34,463 bases of DNA from Burkholderiales bacterium (GCA_020847675.1 JADLBN010000103.1:1-34463); one strand, 5' to 3'; numbered from the stretch's first letter, positions 8,688 to 17,406 are shown. The notes: generated by a model not told the origin, from the sequence alone. Translations and numbers: made by a program.

Positions 8688-10334
8688 TCAGGCCGTCTTC
8701 GCGGCGATGGCCGTCGAGGCGCGCTTGAGCGTCATGCGGAACTGCGCCCCGGGCGACTTGGGCAGGAGCTCCAGCGTCGCTGCGTTGGCGTCGGCGAGCT
8801 CGCGCGCGATGTAGAGTCCGAGTCCCGTTCCGCCCGGTCGCGTGGTGAAGAAGGGCTCGAAGATCTGGCTCCGCAGTTCGGCCGGAATGCCGGGGCCGTC
8901 GTCGACCAGCTCGAAGATCACGGCGTCACCCATGTACCCCGCCCGCGCCGCGAGGCGCACGCTCGCCTGCTTCTTCTGGCAGTGCTGCCACGCGTTGCGG
9001 ACGAGGTTCCAGACGATCTGGTTGAAGTGCCCGCGGTCGAAGATCACCATGAGGTCGTCGGGAACGGCGATCTGGACGCTCCCGGGCGGGATGTTCTCGG
9101 CCTGCACGATCTCCTCGACCAGCGAGCGCAGGAATTCGGAGAGCGCGATCGTCTCCGGCTGCTGGCGGTCGCGGCGGTTCAACTGCAGCACCTCGCCGAC
9201 GATGCGGTCGATCCGCTTGCTGTTGTTGCGGATCATGCCGAGGAGCCGCAGTCCCTCCTGGGCGACCGCGCCGTCCTCCTCGAGGAGCTGCGCGGCCTGG
9301 TTGATCGCGGACAGCGGATTGCGCACCTCGTGGGCGATCGACGCCGTCAGGCGCCCCATCGCGGCGAGCTTCATCTGCTGCGCCTCCGACTGCGCACGGC
9401 CGAGGTCCTCGAGGTAGATGAGCGTCCCGCCGTTCAACCCGGATCCGATGCGGACCAGCCGCACGCGGAGCAGGCGCTGGGTGAGATCGACCTTGAGCGG
9501 CGGCAGCGCGATCGTGAAATCGTCCTGCCAGCGCCGCCAGTAGTCGTGCAGCGTCGCGCTGAACTCGGCGAGGCGCATGCCGCCGCGCATGCGGCCGAAT
9601 CCGCCAAGGAGACGCGTGACCTGGGCGTTGTGGCCTCGCACGACGCCGTTCAGGTCGACGACCAGCACGCCGTCCTGCATGTCCTGGATGATGAGCCGGT
9701 TGACCTGCTCGAGGTTGGCGACGTCGATGCCGCGTTGCGCGGCCAGCTCCTCGGAAGCCTTGGTGTAGCGGCCGAGCGCGACGGCGATGCCCACCGTCGC
9801 GAAGTAGCCGAAGCCGACGATCCCGGTCTGCACGATCTGCGCGCCGCCGATGCTGCCTTCGATCGCGCGCCACACATCGAGGCCGAGCAGCACGACCGCG
9901 GCGAGCGCCGCGTGGAAGAACGCGGTCTGCGTGCGCAGGAGCCAGCCGCTCGCGGCGAGCTGCGGGAACAGCAGGATCGGGATCGGCGCGACGGTGTTGC
10001 CACCCGCGGCGATGACCAGCGACAGGAAGAAGATGTCGCCGGCCAGCAGTGCGAGCGCGAGGAGCGGCAGCGTCAGCGGCAGCCGGTCCATCTGGACCCA
10101 GGCGAAGGTCGCGAGCCCGAAGATGAAATAGAGGGCGGTGCCGGTGATGAAGGCGTTCGGCGTGATCGCGGTCACGCCTTTCAGGTCGACGAGGAGCGCG
10201 ATGCCGAAGAGCGCGGCGCCGCACACCGCCCGGTAGAGCCCGATGATCCACAGGATCCGCCGGCCCGAGTCGGTCACCGACGCGGGGAGCGGCGGGGGCT
10301 CGAACGGCGGGATCGCCGGGGCGGGGTCGGGCAT
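8688..10334 (-). CDS. pilS: Type IV pilus sensor histidine kinase PilS
   Basis: This 548-residue inner-membrane kinase has about six N-terminal membrane helices between residues 27 and 188, a PAS-like segment at about 210-315 (IIQDMQDGVLVVDLNGVV), a HisKA domain with phospho-His335 (SIAHEVRNPLSAI), and an HATPase domain with NLVRNAWQHC (N box), DDGPGIP (G1), FTTRPGGTGLGL (G2). Domain order and length match PilS, the partner of PilR, which in Pseudomonas monitors PilA in the membrane. The ATG is at 10334, 11 bases after the PP0621-like gene. The stop is 23 bases before pilR. The three genes read as one operon. Confidence 0.92.
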   Translation of the reverse strand: MPDPAPAIPPFEPPPLPASVTDSGRRILWIIGLYRAVCGAALFGIALLVDLKGVTAITPNAFITGTALYFIFGLATFAWVQMDRLPLTLPLLALALLAGDIFFLSLVIAAGGNTVAPIPILLFPQLAASGWLLRTQTAFFHAALAAVVLLGLDVWRAIEGSIGGAQIVQTGIVGFGYFATVGIAVALGRYTKASEELAAQRGIDVANLEQVNRLIIQDMQDGVLVVDLNGVVRGHNAQVTRLLGGFGRMRGGMRLAEFSATLHDYWRRWQDDFTIALPPLKVDLTQRLLRVRLVRIGSGLNGGTLIYLEDLGRAQSEAQQMKLAAMGRLTASIAHEVRNPLSAINQAAQLLEEDGAVAQEGLRLLGMIRNNSKRIDRIVGEVLQLNRRDRQQPETIALSEFLRSLVEEIVQAENIPPGSVQIAVPDDLMVIFDRGHFNQIVWNLVRNAWQHCQKKQASVRLAARAGYMGDAVIFELVDDGPGIPAELRSQIFEPFFTTRPGGTGLGLYIARELADANAATLELLPKSPGAQFRMTLKRASTAIAAKTA

Positions 10335-10345
10335 GGCGGCGCGCC

Positions 10346-10573
10346 TCAGCCCTTCGGCAGGCAGCCGGGCTCGCGGCAGCGGTAGCCGTCGCGGGCCTTG
10401 ACCGCGTCGGCGCGCGGCAGGAACACGCCGCAGTTCGCGCAGCGGACCGTCGGTCCGCCGAGGTTGCCCGCCGCATTGCGGTCGCGCCGCTTCTTCGCCT
10501 GCGCCGATCCGACGAGGCGGATCGCGAACAGTACGACGAACGCGAGGACGATCCAGAAGATCAGGCGGCTCAT
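10346..10573 (-). CDS. PP0621-like small membrane protein with zinc-ribbon-like Cys pairs
   Basis: A 75-residue protein with one N-terminal membrane helix (LIFWIVLAFVVLFAIRLV), a basic linker (KKRRDRN) and a C-terminal metal-binding-like module: CANCGVFLPRADAV, then CREPGC. This matches small proteins annotated as PP0621 family, often found directly before pilS in betaproteobacteria. The function is unknown. The CxxC plus CxxxC pattern suggests a bound zinc. The ATG is at 10573; longer in-frame readings run antisense into the flavoprotein gene and are rejected. Confidence 0.82.
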   Translation of the reverse strand: MSRLIFWIVLAFVVLFAIRLVGSAQAKKRRDRNAAGNLGGPTVRCANCGVFLPRADAVKARDGYRCREPGCLPKG

Positions 10574-10615
10574 GCGGGATTCCGGAGGTCGCGGCAGAAG
10601 TCGCGGACGCGCAAT

Positions 10616-10638
10616 GCGCCGGCCCGCGGTGCCGGCGC
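10616..10638 (-). terminator. G+C-rich hairpin downstream of the flavoprotein gene
   Basis: A perfect 8-bp stem (GCGCCGGC / GCCGGCGC) with a 7-base loop lies in the 191-base gap between the stop of the FAD-linked dehydrogenase (10765) and the PP0621-like start (10573). There is no T-run, so termination is a guess. Nothing else is recognisable in this gap. Confidence 0.3.
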
Positions 10639-10764
10639 GGCAGGCGACGCCGGGGGCGGCGGATCTTCCTCCCGTCCCCGGAGACGTCCGTGGGACCGGG
10701 GGGTGGCGGGTTGGCTGGATCGGTTCATCGGAAGAGGTGCGTTCCGGAACGGGACGGGAAAGCC

Positions 10765-12186
10765 CTACAGGACCTTGCCGGGGTTGAGGATACCGGCCGG
10801 GTCGAGAGCCGCCTTGATGCGCCTCATCAGCGCGAGTTCGAGAGGAGCCTTGGTGCGGGCGAGTTCGCCGCGCTTCAGCTGCCCGATGCCGTGCTCGGCC
10901 GAGATCGAACCTCCGCGCGAGGCGACCAGGTCGTGGACGATGCGCTGCGCGCGCTCGACGCTCGACGACGAGACGAAGGACTCCGGAGCGGTGCCCGCGG
11001 GCGCGGACAGGTTGTAGTGCAGATTGCCGTCGCCCAGGTGGCCGAACACGACGAAGCGCACGCCCGGGAACGCCGCGCAGAGCGCGCGCTCCGCCTCCTC
11101 GAGGAAGCCGGGAATCGCGGACACCGGCAGCGCGATGTCGTGCTTGAGGTTGGGGCCCTCGCGCCGCTGCGCCTCCGAGATGCCCTCGCGCGCGGACCAC
11201 AGCGCGTCGGCCTGAGCGACCGACCGCGCGACGGTGGCGTCGCGCGCGATGCCGCGGTCGATCGCGCCGCCCAGCATCGCCTCGACGCGGTCGGCGAGGC
11301 CGCGGTCGTCCGCGCTGTCGTCGGCCTGCAAGAGCGCGTACCACGGGTGGCCGGGCAGCGGATCGGGCGTGCCCGCGTGGTGCTTGCGCGAGAGGCCGAG
11401 CGCGAGATCGCTCATGAGTTCGAAGCCGACGAGCCGGTCGCCCAGCGCCTGCTTCGCGAGGTGCAGGAGCCTCACCGCGTCGCCGACGCCGCCGAGCGCG
11501 GCGAGCGCGGTGATCCGGGTGCGAGGTGCCGCGAAGAGCTTGAGCACCGCCACCGTGACGATGCCGAGCGTGCCCTCGGCGCCGACGAAGAGTTGCTTCA
11601 AGTCGTAGCCGGTGTTGTCCTTGCGGAGCGCGCGGCGGAGGTCGAGCACGTTGCCGTCCGCGAGCACGACCTCGACGCCCAGCACGAGGTCGCGGGCATT
11701 GCCGTAGCGCAGCACCGCGGTCCCGCCCGCGTTGGTGGCGAGGTTGCCGCCGATCGTGCACGACCCTTCGGAGGCGAGCGACAGCGGGAACGCGAGTCCG
11801 GCCTCGTTCGCGGCGGCCTGCACCGCGGCGAGCGTCGCGCCCGCCTCGGCGGTGAGGGTCGCGTTGTCGGCGTCGATCGCGCGAATGCGGTTCATGCGCG
11901 CGAGCGACAGGACGATCTCGCCGCCGCCCTCGTGCGGCGTGGCGCCGCCGCACAGGCCGGTGTTGCCGCCCTGCGGCACGATCGGCACCCCGGCTGCCGC
12001 GCAGGCGCGAACGACCTCCCCCACCTCACCCGTGTCGGCCGGGCGGACGACCGCCAGCGCCGCACCGCGGAAGCGTCCGCGCCAGTCGGTCACGTAGGGC
12101 GCGACGTCGTCGACCGAGGTGAGCAGGTTCCCGCTGCCGACGATCGAGGCGAGACGCGCGAGCAAGGTTGCGCCGGGTTCCGCCAT
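10765..12186 (-). CDS. FAD-linked D-2-hydroxyacid dehydrogenase (D-2-hydroxyglutarate / D-lactate type)
   Basis: The 473-residue flavoprotein oxidises a D-2-hydroxyacid and passes electrons to an acceptor other than oxygen. The N-terminal FAD_binding_4 domain (about 35-215) shows VPQGGNTGLCGGATP and SEGSCTIGGNLATNAGG, which contact FAD. The C-terminal FAD-oxidase_C domain carries the metal/substrate motifs GHLGDGNLHYN and SAEHGIGQLKR. These are shared by D-2-hydroxyglutarate dehydrogenase, D-lactate dehydrogenase and GlcD, so the exact substrate is open; the motif set leans to D-2-hydroxyglutarate. The ATG is at 12186, with an AT-rich CATATTA patch 9-15 bases upstream, so the leader may be very short. 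It is divergent from phaM. Confidence 0.88.
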   Translation of the reverse strand: MAEPGATLLARLASIVGSGNLLTSVDDVAPYVTDWRGRFRGAALAVVRPADTGEVGEVVRACAAAGVPIVPQGGNTGLCGGATPHEGGGEIVLSLARMNRIRAIDADNATLTAEAGATLAAVQAAANEAGLAFPLSLASEGSCTIGGNLATNAGGTAVLRYGNARDLVLGVEVVLADGNVLDLRRALRKDNTGYDLKQLFVGAEGTLGIVTVAVLKLFAAPRTRITALAALGGVGDAVRLLHLAKQALGDRLVGFELMSDLALGLSRKHHAGTPDPLPGHPWYALLQADDSADDRGLADRVEAMLGGAIDRGIARDATVARSVAQADALWSAREGISEAQRREGPNLKHDIALPVSAIPGFLEEAERALCAAFPGVRFVVFGHLGDGNLHYNLSAPAGTAPESFVSSSSVERAQRIVHDLVASRGGSISAEHGIGQLKRGELARTKAPLELALMRRIKAALDPAGILNPGKVL

Positions 12187-12233
12187 GCGCGAGCATATTA
12201 GCCGAATCCCCCCCGCGACGCTCCGGAGCCGCC

Positions 12234-12632
12234 ATGGCCAAACCTCCCGACGATGCGCAACCCCCGTCCGGGTTGCCGACCCCGCAGCAGGCGCTCGAAT
12301 TCATGCAGCGCATGTGGAATCCGCTGGGCGTGCCGATGCCCGGCTTCGGCATGCCCGGCGTTCCCGGGATGCCCGGCGCTCCGGCGGCACCCGCGACGGC
12401 GGCCGGCGCGATGCCGTTCCCCAACCCCGCGATGATGTTCGCCACGCTCGATCCGGCCGAGGTGGAGCGCAAGATCGGCGAGTTGCGGGTGATCGAGAAC
12501 TGGCTCGCGATGAGCCTCACGATGCTGCAGATGAGCATCAAGACGATGGAACTGCAGAAGGCATCCCTCGAGGCACTGCGCGGCGTGGCGCCGAAAGCCG
12601 CGGAAGGCAGGCGCGACCAGGGAGGGCGCTGA
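12234..12632 (+). CDS. phaM: PhaM-like polyhydroxyalkanoate granule regulatory protein
   Basis: A 132-residue protein with the layout of PhaM. It has a Pro/Gly/Met-rich N-terminal half (repeated GMPG/PGMP motifs around residues 35-55), then a conserved helical segment LDPAEVERKIGELRVIENWL followed by LTMLQMSIKTMELQKASLEAL. In Ralstonia PhaM activates PHA synthase PhaC1 and links granules to DNA. Here the basic Lys-rich C-terminal tail typical of Ralstonia PhaM is short, so DNA binding is less sure. The ATG at 12234 follows CCGGAG. The stop is one base before the next gene (TGAGATG), so it leads an operon with the GST and PEBP genes. Confidence 0.82.
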   Translation: MAKPPDDAQPPSGLPTPQQALEFMQRMWNPLGVPMPGFGMPGVPGMPGAPAAPATAAGAMPFPNPAMMFATLDPAEVERKIGELRVIENWLAMSLTMLQMSIKTMELQKASLEALRGVAPKAAEGRRDQGGR

Positions 12633-12633
12633 G

Positions 12634-13287
12634 ATGCCGGTCGTCTTCTACTACGGGTCGGGGAGCGTCTACGCCTGGCGCGTCCACCTCGCGCTCGAAG
12701 CGAAGGGAATGGCGTTCGAGCGCCGTGTCCTGTCGTTCTCGGCGGGCGACACCGCCAAGCCCGAGTTCGCCGCGGTGAACCCGCGACACCGCGTGCCGGC
12801 CATCGTCGACGGCGGGTTCACCCTCTACGAGTCGAATGCGATCGTCGAATACCTCGACGAAGCGTATCCGGAACGGGGTCTTCGGCTGTTTCCGGGAGAC
12901 GTGCGGCGGCGCGCGACGGTCCGCCGGCTGGTGAGCGAGATCGACGACTACACCGACGAGGCCACCCGCAAGGTCGTCGAGGAGGTCCTCTACACCAAGC
13001 CCGAGGCGCGTGACGCCGCGAAGCTCGACGCCGCGCGCAAAGCGGTTGCCGACGAGTTCGCCTTCCTCGCGCGCTACCTCGACGGCGACTTCCTCGCCGG
13101 GCCGCTCTCGGCGGCCGATTTCGCGCTCTATCCGTTCGTCGCGTTCATGGACCGCTGCCGGCAGCGCGTGCCGGAGTTCGACGCGGCCGCACTGCTGCCG
13201 CCGCCGCTCGCGGCGTGGAAACGGCGCATCGAGGCGCTGCCGTACCTCGACGCGACCTGGCCGCCGCACTGGGGGAAACGATCATGA
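12634..13287 (+). CDS. Glutathione S-transferase family protein
   Basis: The 217-residue protein has a thioredoxin-like N-terminal domain (1-80) with YYGSGSVYAWRVHLALEAKG, the cis-Pro motif HRVPAIVDGG and the glutathione-binding ESNAIVEYL. An all-helical C-terminal domain (about 90-210) includes AADFALYPFVAFMDR. It probably conjugates glutathione to, or otherwise acts on, an unknown electrophile. The class cannot be fixed. It starts one base after the phaM stop and its stop overlaps the next ATG (ATGA), so the three genes form one operon. Confidence 0.9.
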   Translation: MPVVFYYGSGSVYAWRVHLALEAKGMAFERRVLSFSAGDTAKPEFAAVNPRHRVPAIVDGGFTLYESNAIVEYLDEAYPERGLRLFPGDVRRRATVRRLVSEIDDYTDEATRKVVEEVLYTKPEARDAAKLDAARKAVADEFAFLARYLDGDFLAGPLSAADFALYPFVAFMDRCRQRVPEFDAAALLPPPLAAWKRRIEALPYLDATWPPHWGKRS

Positions 13288-13913
13288 GGCTCCTGACCAC
13301 CGCGTTCGCCGACGGCGGCGCGATTCCCGCCGAGTTCGCGTTCGGCAAGCCCGACGCGACGACGCACGTCGCGCTCTCGGCCAACCGCAACCCCGATTTC
13401 GCGTGGAGCGGGGCGCCGCCAGGGACGCGGTCGTTCGCCTTGCTGTGCGTCGATTCCGACGTGCCCTCGCGCGGCGACGACGTGAACCGCGAAGGGCGTG
13501 TCGTGCCGGCCTCGCTGCCGCGGGTGGACTTCTGCCACTGGGTGCTCATCGACCTGCCGCCGACGCTGCACGCGATCGCGCGCGGCGAGTTCTGCGACGG
13601 TGTGACGCCCCGGGGGAAGCCCGGACCGGCGGCGAAGCACGGTGCGCGGCAGGGCATCAACGACTACACCGGCTGGTTCGCCGGCGACAAGGACATGGCC
13701 GGCGACTACCACGGCTACGACGGTCCCTGTCCGCCGTGGAACGACGCGATCGTGCACCACTACGTGTTCACGCTCTTCGCGCTCTCGGCCGGCCGCCTCG
13801 CGGTCGATGGACGGTTCGGCCTTGCCGAGGTGCGCCGCGCGATGGCGGGCGCCGTGCTCGCGCAGGCCTCGGTCACCGGGCGCTATTCGCTCAATCCCGC
13901 GGTCAGGGCCTGA
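13284..13913 (+). CDS. YbhB/YbcL family Raf-kinase-inhibitor-like (PEBP) protein
   Basis: A 209-residue member of the phosphatidylethanolamine-binding protein fold (YbhB/YbcL group), whose bacterial role is poorly known. Conserved blocks include NPDFAWSGAPPGTRSFALLCVDSDVP, VDFCHWVLIDLPP, GINDYTGWF and YHGYDGPCPPWND, then HHYVFTLFAL. It is longer than E. coli YbhB because of an insert around DDVNREGRVVPASLPR and an extended middle. No signal peptide is seen. It is the last gene of the phaM-gst operon. Its stop lies inside a palindrome that also holds the stop of the convergent M61 gene, and the two coding regions overlap by 11 bases. Confidence 0.9.
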   Translation: MRLLTTAFADGGAIPAEFAFGKPDATTHVALSANRNPDFAWSGAPPGTRSFALLCVDSDVPSRGDDVNREGRVVPASLPRVDFCHWVLIDLPPTLHAIARGEFCDGVTPRGKPGPAAKHGARQGINDYTGWFAGDKDMAGDYHGYDGPCPPWNDAIVHHYVFTLFALSAGRLAVDGRFGLAEVRRAMAGAVLAQASVTGRYSLNPAVRA

Positions 13914-13919
13914 CCGCGG
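13897..13919. repeat. Palindrome holding the stop codons of two convergent genes
   Basis: CCGCGGTCAGG (13897-13907) and its exact complement CCTGACCGCGG (13909-13919) flank one base. The plus-strand TGA of the PEBP gene (13911-13913) and the minus-strand TGA of the M61 gene (13903-13905) sit at mirror positions. Either transcript could form the hairpin; no T-run follows on either strand. Confidence 0.7.
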
Positions 13920-15717
13920 CGTCATCGCCAAGCCAGGCCTGCCTGCGGGCGAGCGCCTGCGGCGACGCGGACTCGTCGGGGGCGAGCCAGGCCGTGTCCG
14001 GCGGTGCGTCCCCGAGCACGAGCGTCGCCTCGATCAGTTCGTCGCGGCGGAACGCGTGGATCGCGACGCGCTCGCCCGGATTGCCGTCCGCGGCGAGTGC
14101 GTCGAGGCGCTCGGCCGTGGCGCGCACGCCGTCGATCGCGACCAGCACGTCGCCGGCCGCGAGGCCCGCGCGTTCGGCCGCGCCGCCGCTGAACACGTGC
14201 TGCAGCCGCGCCTCGCGCGACCAGGTCGCGCCGAGCGAGGCGCGGTTCGCCTCGCCCTCGCCGCGCTTGCCGCCCCGGTCCTTCGGACCCTTGCCGGGGC
14301 GCAGTGCCAACGCGACGCCGTGCCCGCGCAGCAGCGATTCGAGCGGCAGTTCTTCCGTTCCGTCGACGTACGCGTCGAAAAATGCGCCGAGGTCGCCGCC
14401 TCCCAGATCGAGCGCAAGCCGGCGGATGCCGTCCTCCGGCACCCCGGAACCGGCGACGCCGTGGCGCTGCCACAGCGTTCGCAGGAGCTGGTCGAGCGAG
14501 CTTCCGCGCTCGCGCAGCGTGAGGTCGAGCGCCATCGCGACCAGGGCGCCCTTCGCGTAGTAGCTCACGCCGGCGTTGGGCGAGTTCTCGTCCGGGCGGT
14601 AGTACTTGATCCAGGCGTCGAAGCTCGCGTCGGCGACGCTCTGCACGCGCCGCCCCGGCGTGCGCAGCACGGAGGTCATCGTGCGGCCGGCGAGTTCGAG
14701 CCAGCTCTCCTCGCCGATCACGCCGCTGCGCAGGAGCGCGAGGTCGTCGTAGTACGAGGTGATGCCCTCGAACGCCCAGAGCTGGCGCGTGTAGGCCTCG
14801 CGCGCGAGGTCGTAGGGGGAAAACCCCGCGGGCCTGATGCGCTTGACGTTCCACAGGTGGAAGTACTCGTGGCTCGCGAGGCCGAGGAAGTTGCGGTACT
14901 CGTCGCTGACGCGCTCGACGCCGGGCGCGGGCAGGTCGCGGCGCGAGCACAGGAGGCTCGTGCTGGTCCGGTGCTCGAGCCCGCCGTAGCCTTCGCCGAC
15001 CGCGGTCACCTGGAACAGGTAGCGGTCGAACGGGGCGCGCGAAAGCGGCCCGCCGCCGAACAGGTCGCATTGCCACTGGCAGACGCGGGCGAGGTCGCGC
15101 GCGAGGCGCTGGTGGTCGAAGCGCGCGCGCCCGCTCACCGTCACGTCGTGGGTGGCGCCGCCGGCTTCGAACGCGAGGTGCTGGAAGTCCGCCATCTCGA
15201 CCGGGTGGTCGATCAGTTCGTCGTAGCCCGACGCGCGCTGGCGCCCGAATCCCCATGCGGGCGCGCCGTCGCGAGCGAGCGTCGTCGCGACGCGCCAGCG
15301 CGCGCCTTCCGCGTGCGCGGGCGGAGCGATCTCGAGCTGGCAGGGGGAGTCCGTGCGGCCTTCGGGCTGCAGGAACACGGAGGCTCCGTTGAAATACCCG
15401 CGGTTGGCGTCGAGGTAGGCGGTCCGCACCGAGAGGTCGAACGCGTAGACGTCGATCGTGACGGTGAGCGGACCCCGGCAGGGCGCCGCCTGCCAGGTGT
15501 CCTTCGCGAGCTTCTCGAGGCGAACCGGCTTGCCTGCGGCGCTCGCGCGCGCGGCGACCACGTGCCGCGCGAACTCGCGGATCAGGTAGCTGCCCGGCAC
15601 CCACGACGGCAGCACGAAGCGCTGGCCGTCCGGCGACGGCTCCTCGACCGTGCAGTCGACCGTGAACAGGTGCGCGTGGGGATCGCGCGAAGCGATGCGG
15701 TAGCGGACGGGAGGCAA
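13903..15717 (-). CDS. M61 family aminopeptidase with C-terminal PDZ domain
   Basis: This 604-residue zinc peptidase is related to glycyl aminopeptidase (family M61). The N-terminal beta domain is followed by the catalytic domain with the zinc motif HEYFH at 283-287 (SHEYFHLWNVKR) and the third ligand Glu317 in WAFEGITSYYDDL. A PDZ domain covers about 490-575 (LQHVFSGGAAERAGLAAGDVLVAIDG). No signal peptide is evident. The start is a TTG at 15717, chosen for its CGGAGA ribosome site and because it fits the family N-terminus (VRYRIASRDPHAHLF). A TATAAT box lies about 50 bases upstream. Substrate peptides are unknown. Confidence 0.92.
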   Translation of the reverse strand: MPPVRYRIASRDPHAHLFTVDCTVEEPSPDGQRFVLPSWVPGSYLIREFARHVVAARASAAGKPVRLEKLAKDTWQAAPCRGPLTVTIDVYAFDLSVRTAYLDANRGYFNGASVFLQPEGRTDSPCQLEIAPPAHAEGARWRVATTLARDGAPAWGFGRQRASGYDELIDHPVEMADFQHLAFEAGGATHDVTVSGRARFDHQRLARDLARVCQWQCDLFGGGPLSRAPFDRYLFQVTAVGEGYGGLEHRTSTSLLCSRRDLPAPGVERVSDEYRNFLGLASHEYFHLWNVKRIRPAGFSPYDLAREAYTRQLWAFEGITSYYDDLALLRSGVIGEESWLELAGRTMTSVLRTPGRRVQSVADASFDAWIKYYRPDENSPNAGVSYYAKGALVAMALDLTLRERGSSLDQLLRTLWQRHGVAGSGVPEDGIRRLALDLGGGDLGAFFDAYVDGTEELPLESLLRGHGVALALRPGKGPKDRGGKRGEGEANRASLGATWSREARLQHVFSGGAAERAGLAAGDVLVAIDGVRATAERLDALAADGNPGERVAIHAFRRDELIEATLVLGDAPPDTAWLAPDESASPQALARRQAWLGDDAAVRP

Positions 15718-15765
15718 CGTCGGGGATCTCCGTGGCGGGACGCGCGCCCAGGGACCGGGCGCAGG

Positions 15766-15771
15766 ATTATA
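15766..15771 (-). promoter_or_regulatory. Candidate -10 box of the M61 peptidase gene
   Basis: A perfect TATAAT on the minus strand, about 50 bases before the TTG start. The -35 region is weak (CAGGGC at 17 bases). It lies back-to-back with the -10 of the lipid-cluster promoter at 15810. Confidence 0.5.
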
Positions 15772-15809
15772 GGGCAGGGCGGCGGCCGGCCCTGCGCGCG
15801 CGCCGACGG

Positions 15810-15815
15810 TACAAT
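15810..15815 (+). promoter_or_regulatory. Candidate -10 box at the head of the lipid gene cluster
   Basis: TACAAT (one change from consensus) about 37 bases before the ATG of the methyltransferase-like gene. No clear -35 box precedes it. If real, it could drive all eleven following plus-strand genes, which are mostly overlapping or abutting. Confidence 0.45.
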
Positions 15816-15851
15816 CGGACGGCGCGCGACCGCCCGTTGCGCGAACCCGAC

Positions 15852-16472
15852 ATGAACGACCTGCCGCTCACCGCCGCCACCGCCTCGGTCTGGATCTACT
15901 GGTTCATCGTCGGCGCGATGTCGTGGCGGGTGCGCCGTCGCACGCGCCGGCTCGCGGGCGTCGTGCCCGAGCAGGGTATCGAGCAGGCGATGTGGCTCGT
16001 CTGGGTCCCGATGGTGATCTTCTGGATGGCGCTGCCGATGATCGCCGGGTCGAGCCGCGCACCGCAGCTCTCGGTTCCGGCCTGGGCGCGCGAAGGGGCG
16101 TATGCGAACCTGCGCGGCGTCGCAGGGGTCGTGGCGCTCGCCTCGCTCGTGGCGACGATCGAGTGCTGGAAGCGCATGGGACGGAGCTGGCGCATGGCCG
16201 TGACGCCCGGCGAGCGCACCGAACTCGTCACCGGCGGGATGTACCGGTCGATCCGGCATCCGATCTACACGCTGTCGATCCTGCTCGTCGCCGCGTGCGC
16301 GATCGTGCTGCCGACGCTGCCGATGCTCGCGGTGGCGCTCGCCAACACGACGCTGCTGAACCTCAAGGCCCGCAACGAGGAGCGGCACCTGCTCGACATG
16401 CACGGCGAGACGTATGCCGCGTACCTCCGCTCGACCGGACGCTTCCTTCCGCCCCTGTTCGCGAGCCGCTGA
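15852..16472 (+). CDS. Isoprenylcysteine carboxyl methyltransferase-like (ICMT/PEMT) membrane protein
   Basis: A 206-residue protein with about five membrane helices and the ICMT/phospholipid-methyltransferase C-terminal signature: GGMYRSIRHPIYTLSILL, then NEERHLLDMHGETYAAYLRSTGRFLPP. This family methylates lipids or prenylated substrates with S-adenosylmethionine at the membrane face; many bacterial members are uncharacterised. The ATG at 15852 follows a TACAAT -10 box by 37 bases. Its last 59 bases overlap the start proposed for the next gene. It may modify the product of the lipid cluster or be an unrelated first gene; position is the only link. Confidence 0.85.
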   Translation: MNDLPLTAATASVWIYWFIVGAMSWRVRRRTRRLAGVVPEQGIEQAMWLVWVPMVIFWMALPMIAGSSRAPQLSVPAWAREGAYANLRGVAGVVALASLVATIECWKRMGRSWRMAVTPGERTELVTGGMYRSIRHPIYTLSILLVAACAIVLPTLPMLAVALANTTLLNLKARNEERHLLDMHGETYAAYLRSTGRFLPPLFASR

Positions 16473-17406
16473 CGCGCTTGCGGCCGCGGCGCTCGCCGCA
16501 GTGCTCGCCGCGACCCCGGCGGCGCGGCCGCTCGCCGCGGATCTTCCGGACTGCGAACGCCCGGAGAGCTTTGCCGCGCGCGAGTTGCCGTCAGGTTCGG
16601 CGCCGCGGATCGTGCTGCTCCAGGGGTCGCTCGGGCTCGTGACCATGGAGCCGCTCGGCGCCTTCCTCGCCGCGATGGGCTACCCGGCGCGCCAGCTTGC
16701 GGATCCGCGCACCGGCGTCATGACGACCGACAGCGACCTCGACGGACGCCTGCTCGCCGGGATGCTCGCGTGGCAGACGGAGCACGACGGCGTGCGGCCG
16801 ATGATCGTCGGGCACAGCAAGGGCGGCGGCGTGGTGATCGACACGCTGCGCGCGCTCGCCGGACTGCGCGGGAGCGACGTCGCGGTCGTGGATCCCCGCA
16901 CCGGGAACGCCGAGCCGCGCGACCGGTTCACCGATCCGGTGACGCGGCGCGCGACGCCGGTGACCGAACTGCGGCTCCCCTACGCGGCCGCGATCGCCAC
17001 CGGCCGGATGCCGCGGATCCTGCGCGGACAGTTCGAGCTGGCGCGCGTGCTGCGCGAGGTGCCGGACAGCGCCGAGCGGTTCACCGGCTTCACGATTCCC
17101 TTCGACCCGATCGCGGGCGCGTTCGCGGGAGACGAGGACCCGTACGTCGCGACCGGCAGCGCGAAGGTGCGCAACGTCGTGCTGCCGGCCGCCACGAGCC
17201 ACATCGGCGCGCCCCTCACCGAGCACCTCGCCCGCGACGTCGCGACGCGGACCTGGATCGAGCGTTACCGGCCCGGCGGTTCGCAACCCTGGCCCGAGGG
17301 TCCGGACACGACCAACCTCGTGCTGGCCGCGGAGCTCTGGTACGACGTCAAACGGGCGTGGTGCGCCGAGGCGCAGCGCGCCGCGCAGGCGCAACGGGGG
17401 GGGTGA
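16414..17406 (+). CDS. Exported alpha/beta hydrolase (paralogue 1)
   Basis: The 330-residue protein has an Ala-rich signal-like stretch (about 20-42, ALAAAALAAVLAATPAARPLA) and an alpha/beta-hydrolase core with nucleophile Ser135 in GHSKGGG and the likely catalytic His263 in AATSHIGAPL. It is clearly related to the lipoprotein hydrolase two genes downstream: shared blocks include AMGYP..., LLAGMLAWQ.EHD..RPM.VGHS and SAKVRNVVLP..TSH. The start is uncertain. The only in-frame ATG is at 16414, giving a 59-base overlap with the upstream gene and an Arg-rich leader; a GTG at 16501 would cut the signal. Substrate unknown; an acyl ester or lipid is plausible from context. Confidence 0.75.
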   Translation: MPRTSARPDASFRPCSRAADALAAAALAAVLAATPAARPLAADLPDCERPESFAARELPSGSAPRIVLLQGSLGLVTMEPLGAFLAAMGYPARQLADPRTGVMTTDSDLDGRLLAGMLAWQTEHDGVRPMIVGHSKGGGVVIDTLRALAGLRGSDVAVVDPRTGNAEPRDRFTDPVTRRATPVTELRLPYAAAIATGRMPRILRGQFELARVLREVPDSAERFTGFTIPFDPIAGAFAGDEDPYVATGSAKVRNVVLPAATSHIGAPLTEHLARDVATRTWIERYRPGGSQPWPEGPDTTNLVLAAELWYDVKRAWCAEAQRAAQAQRGG

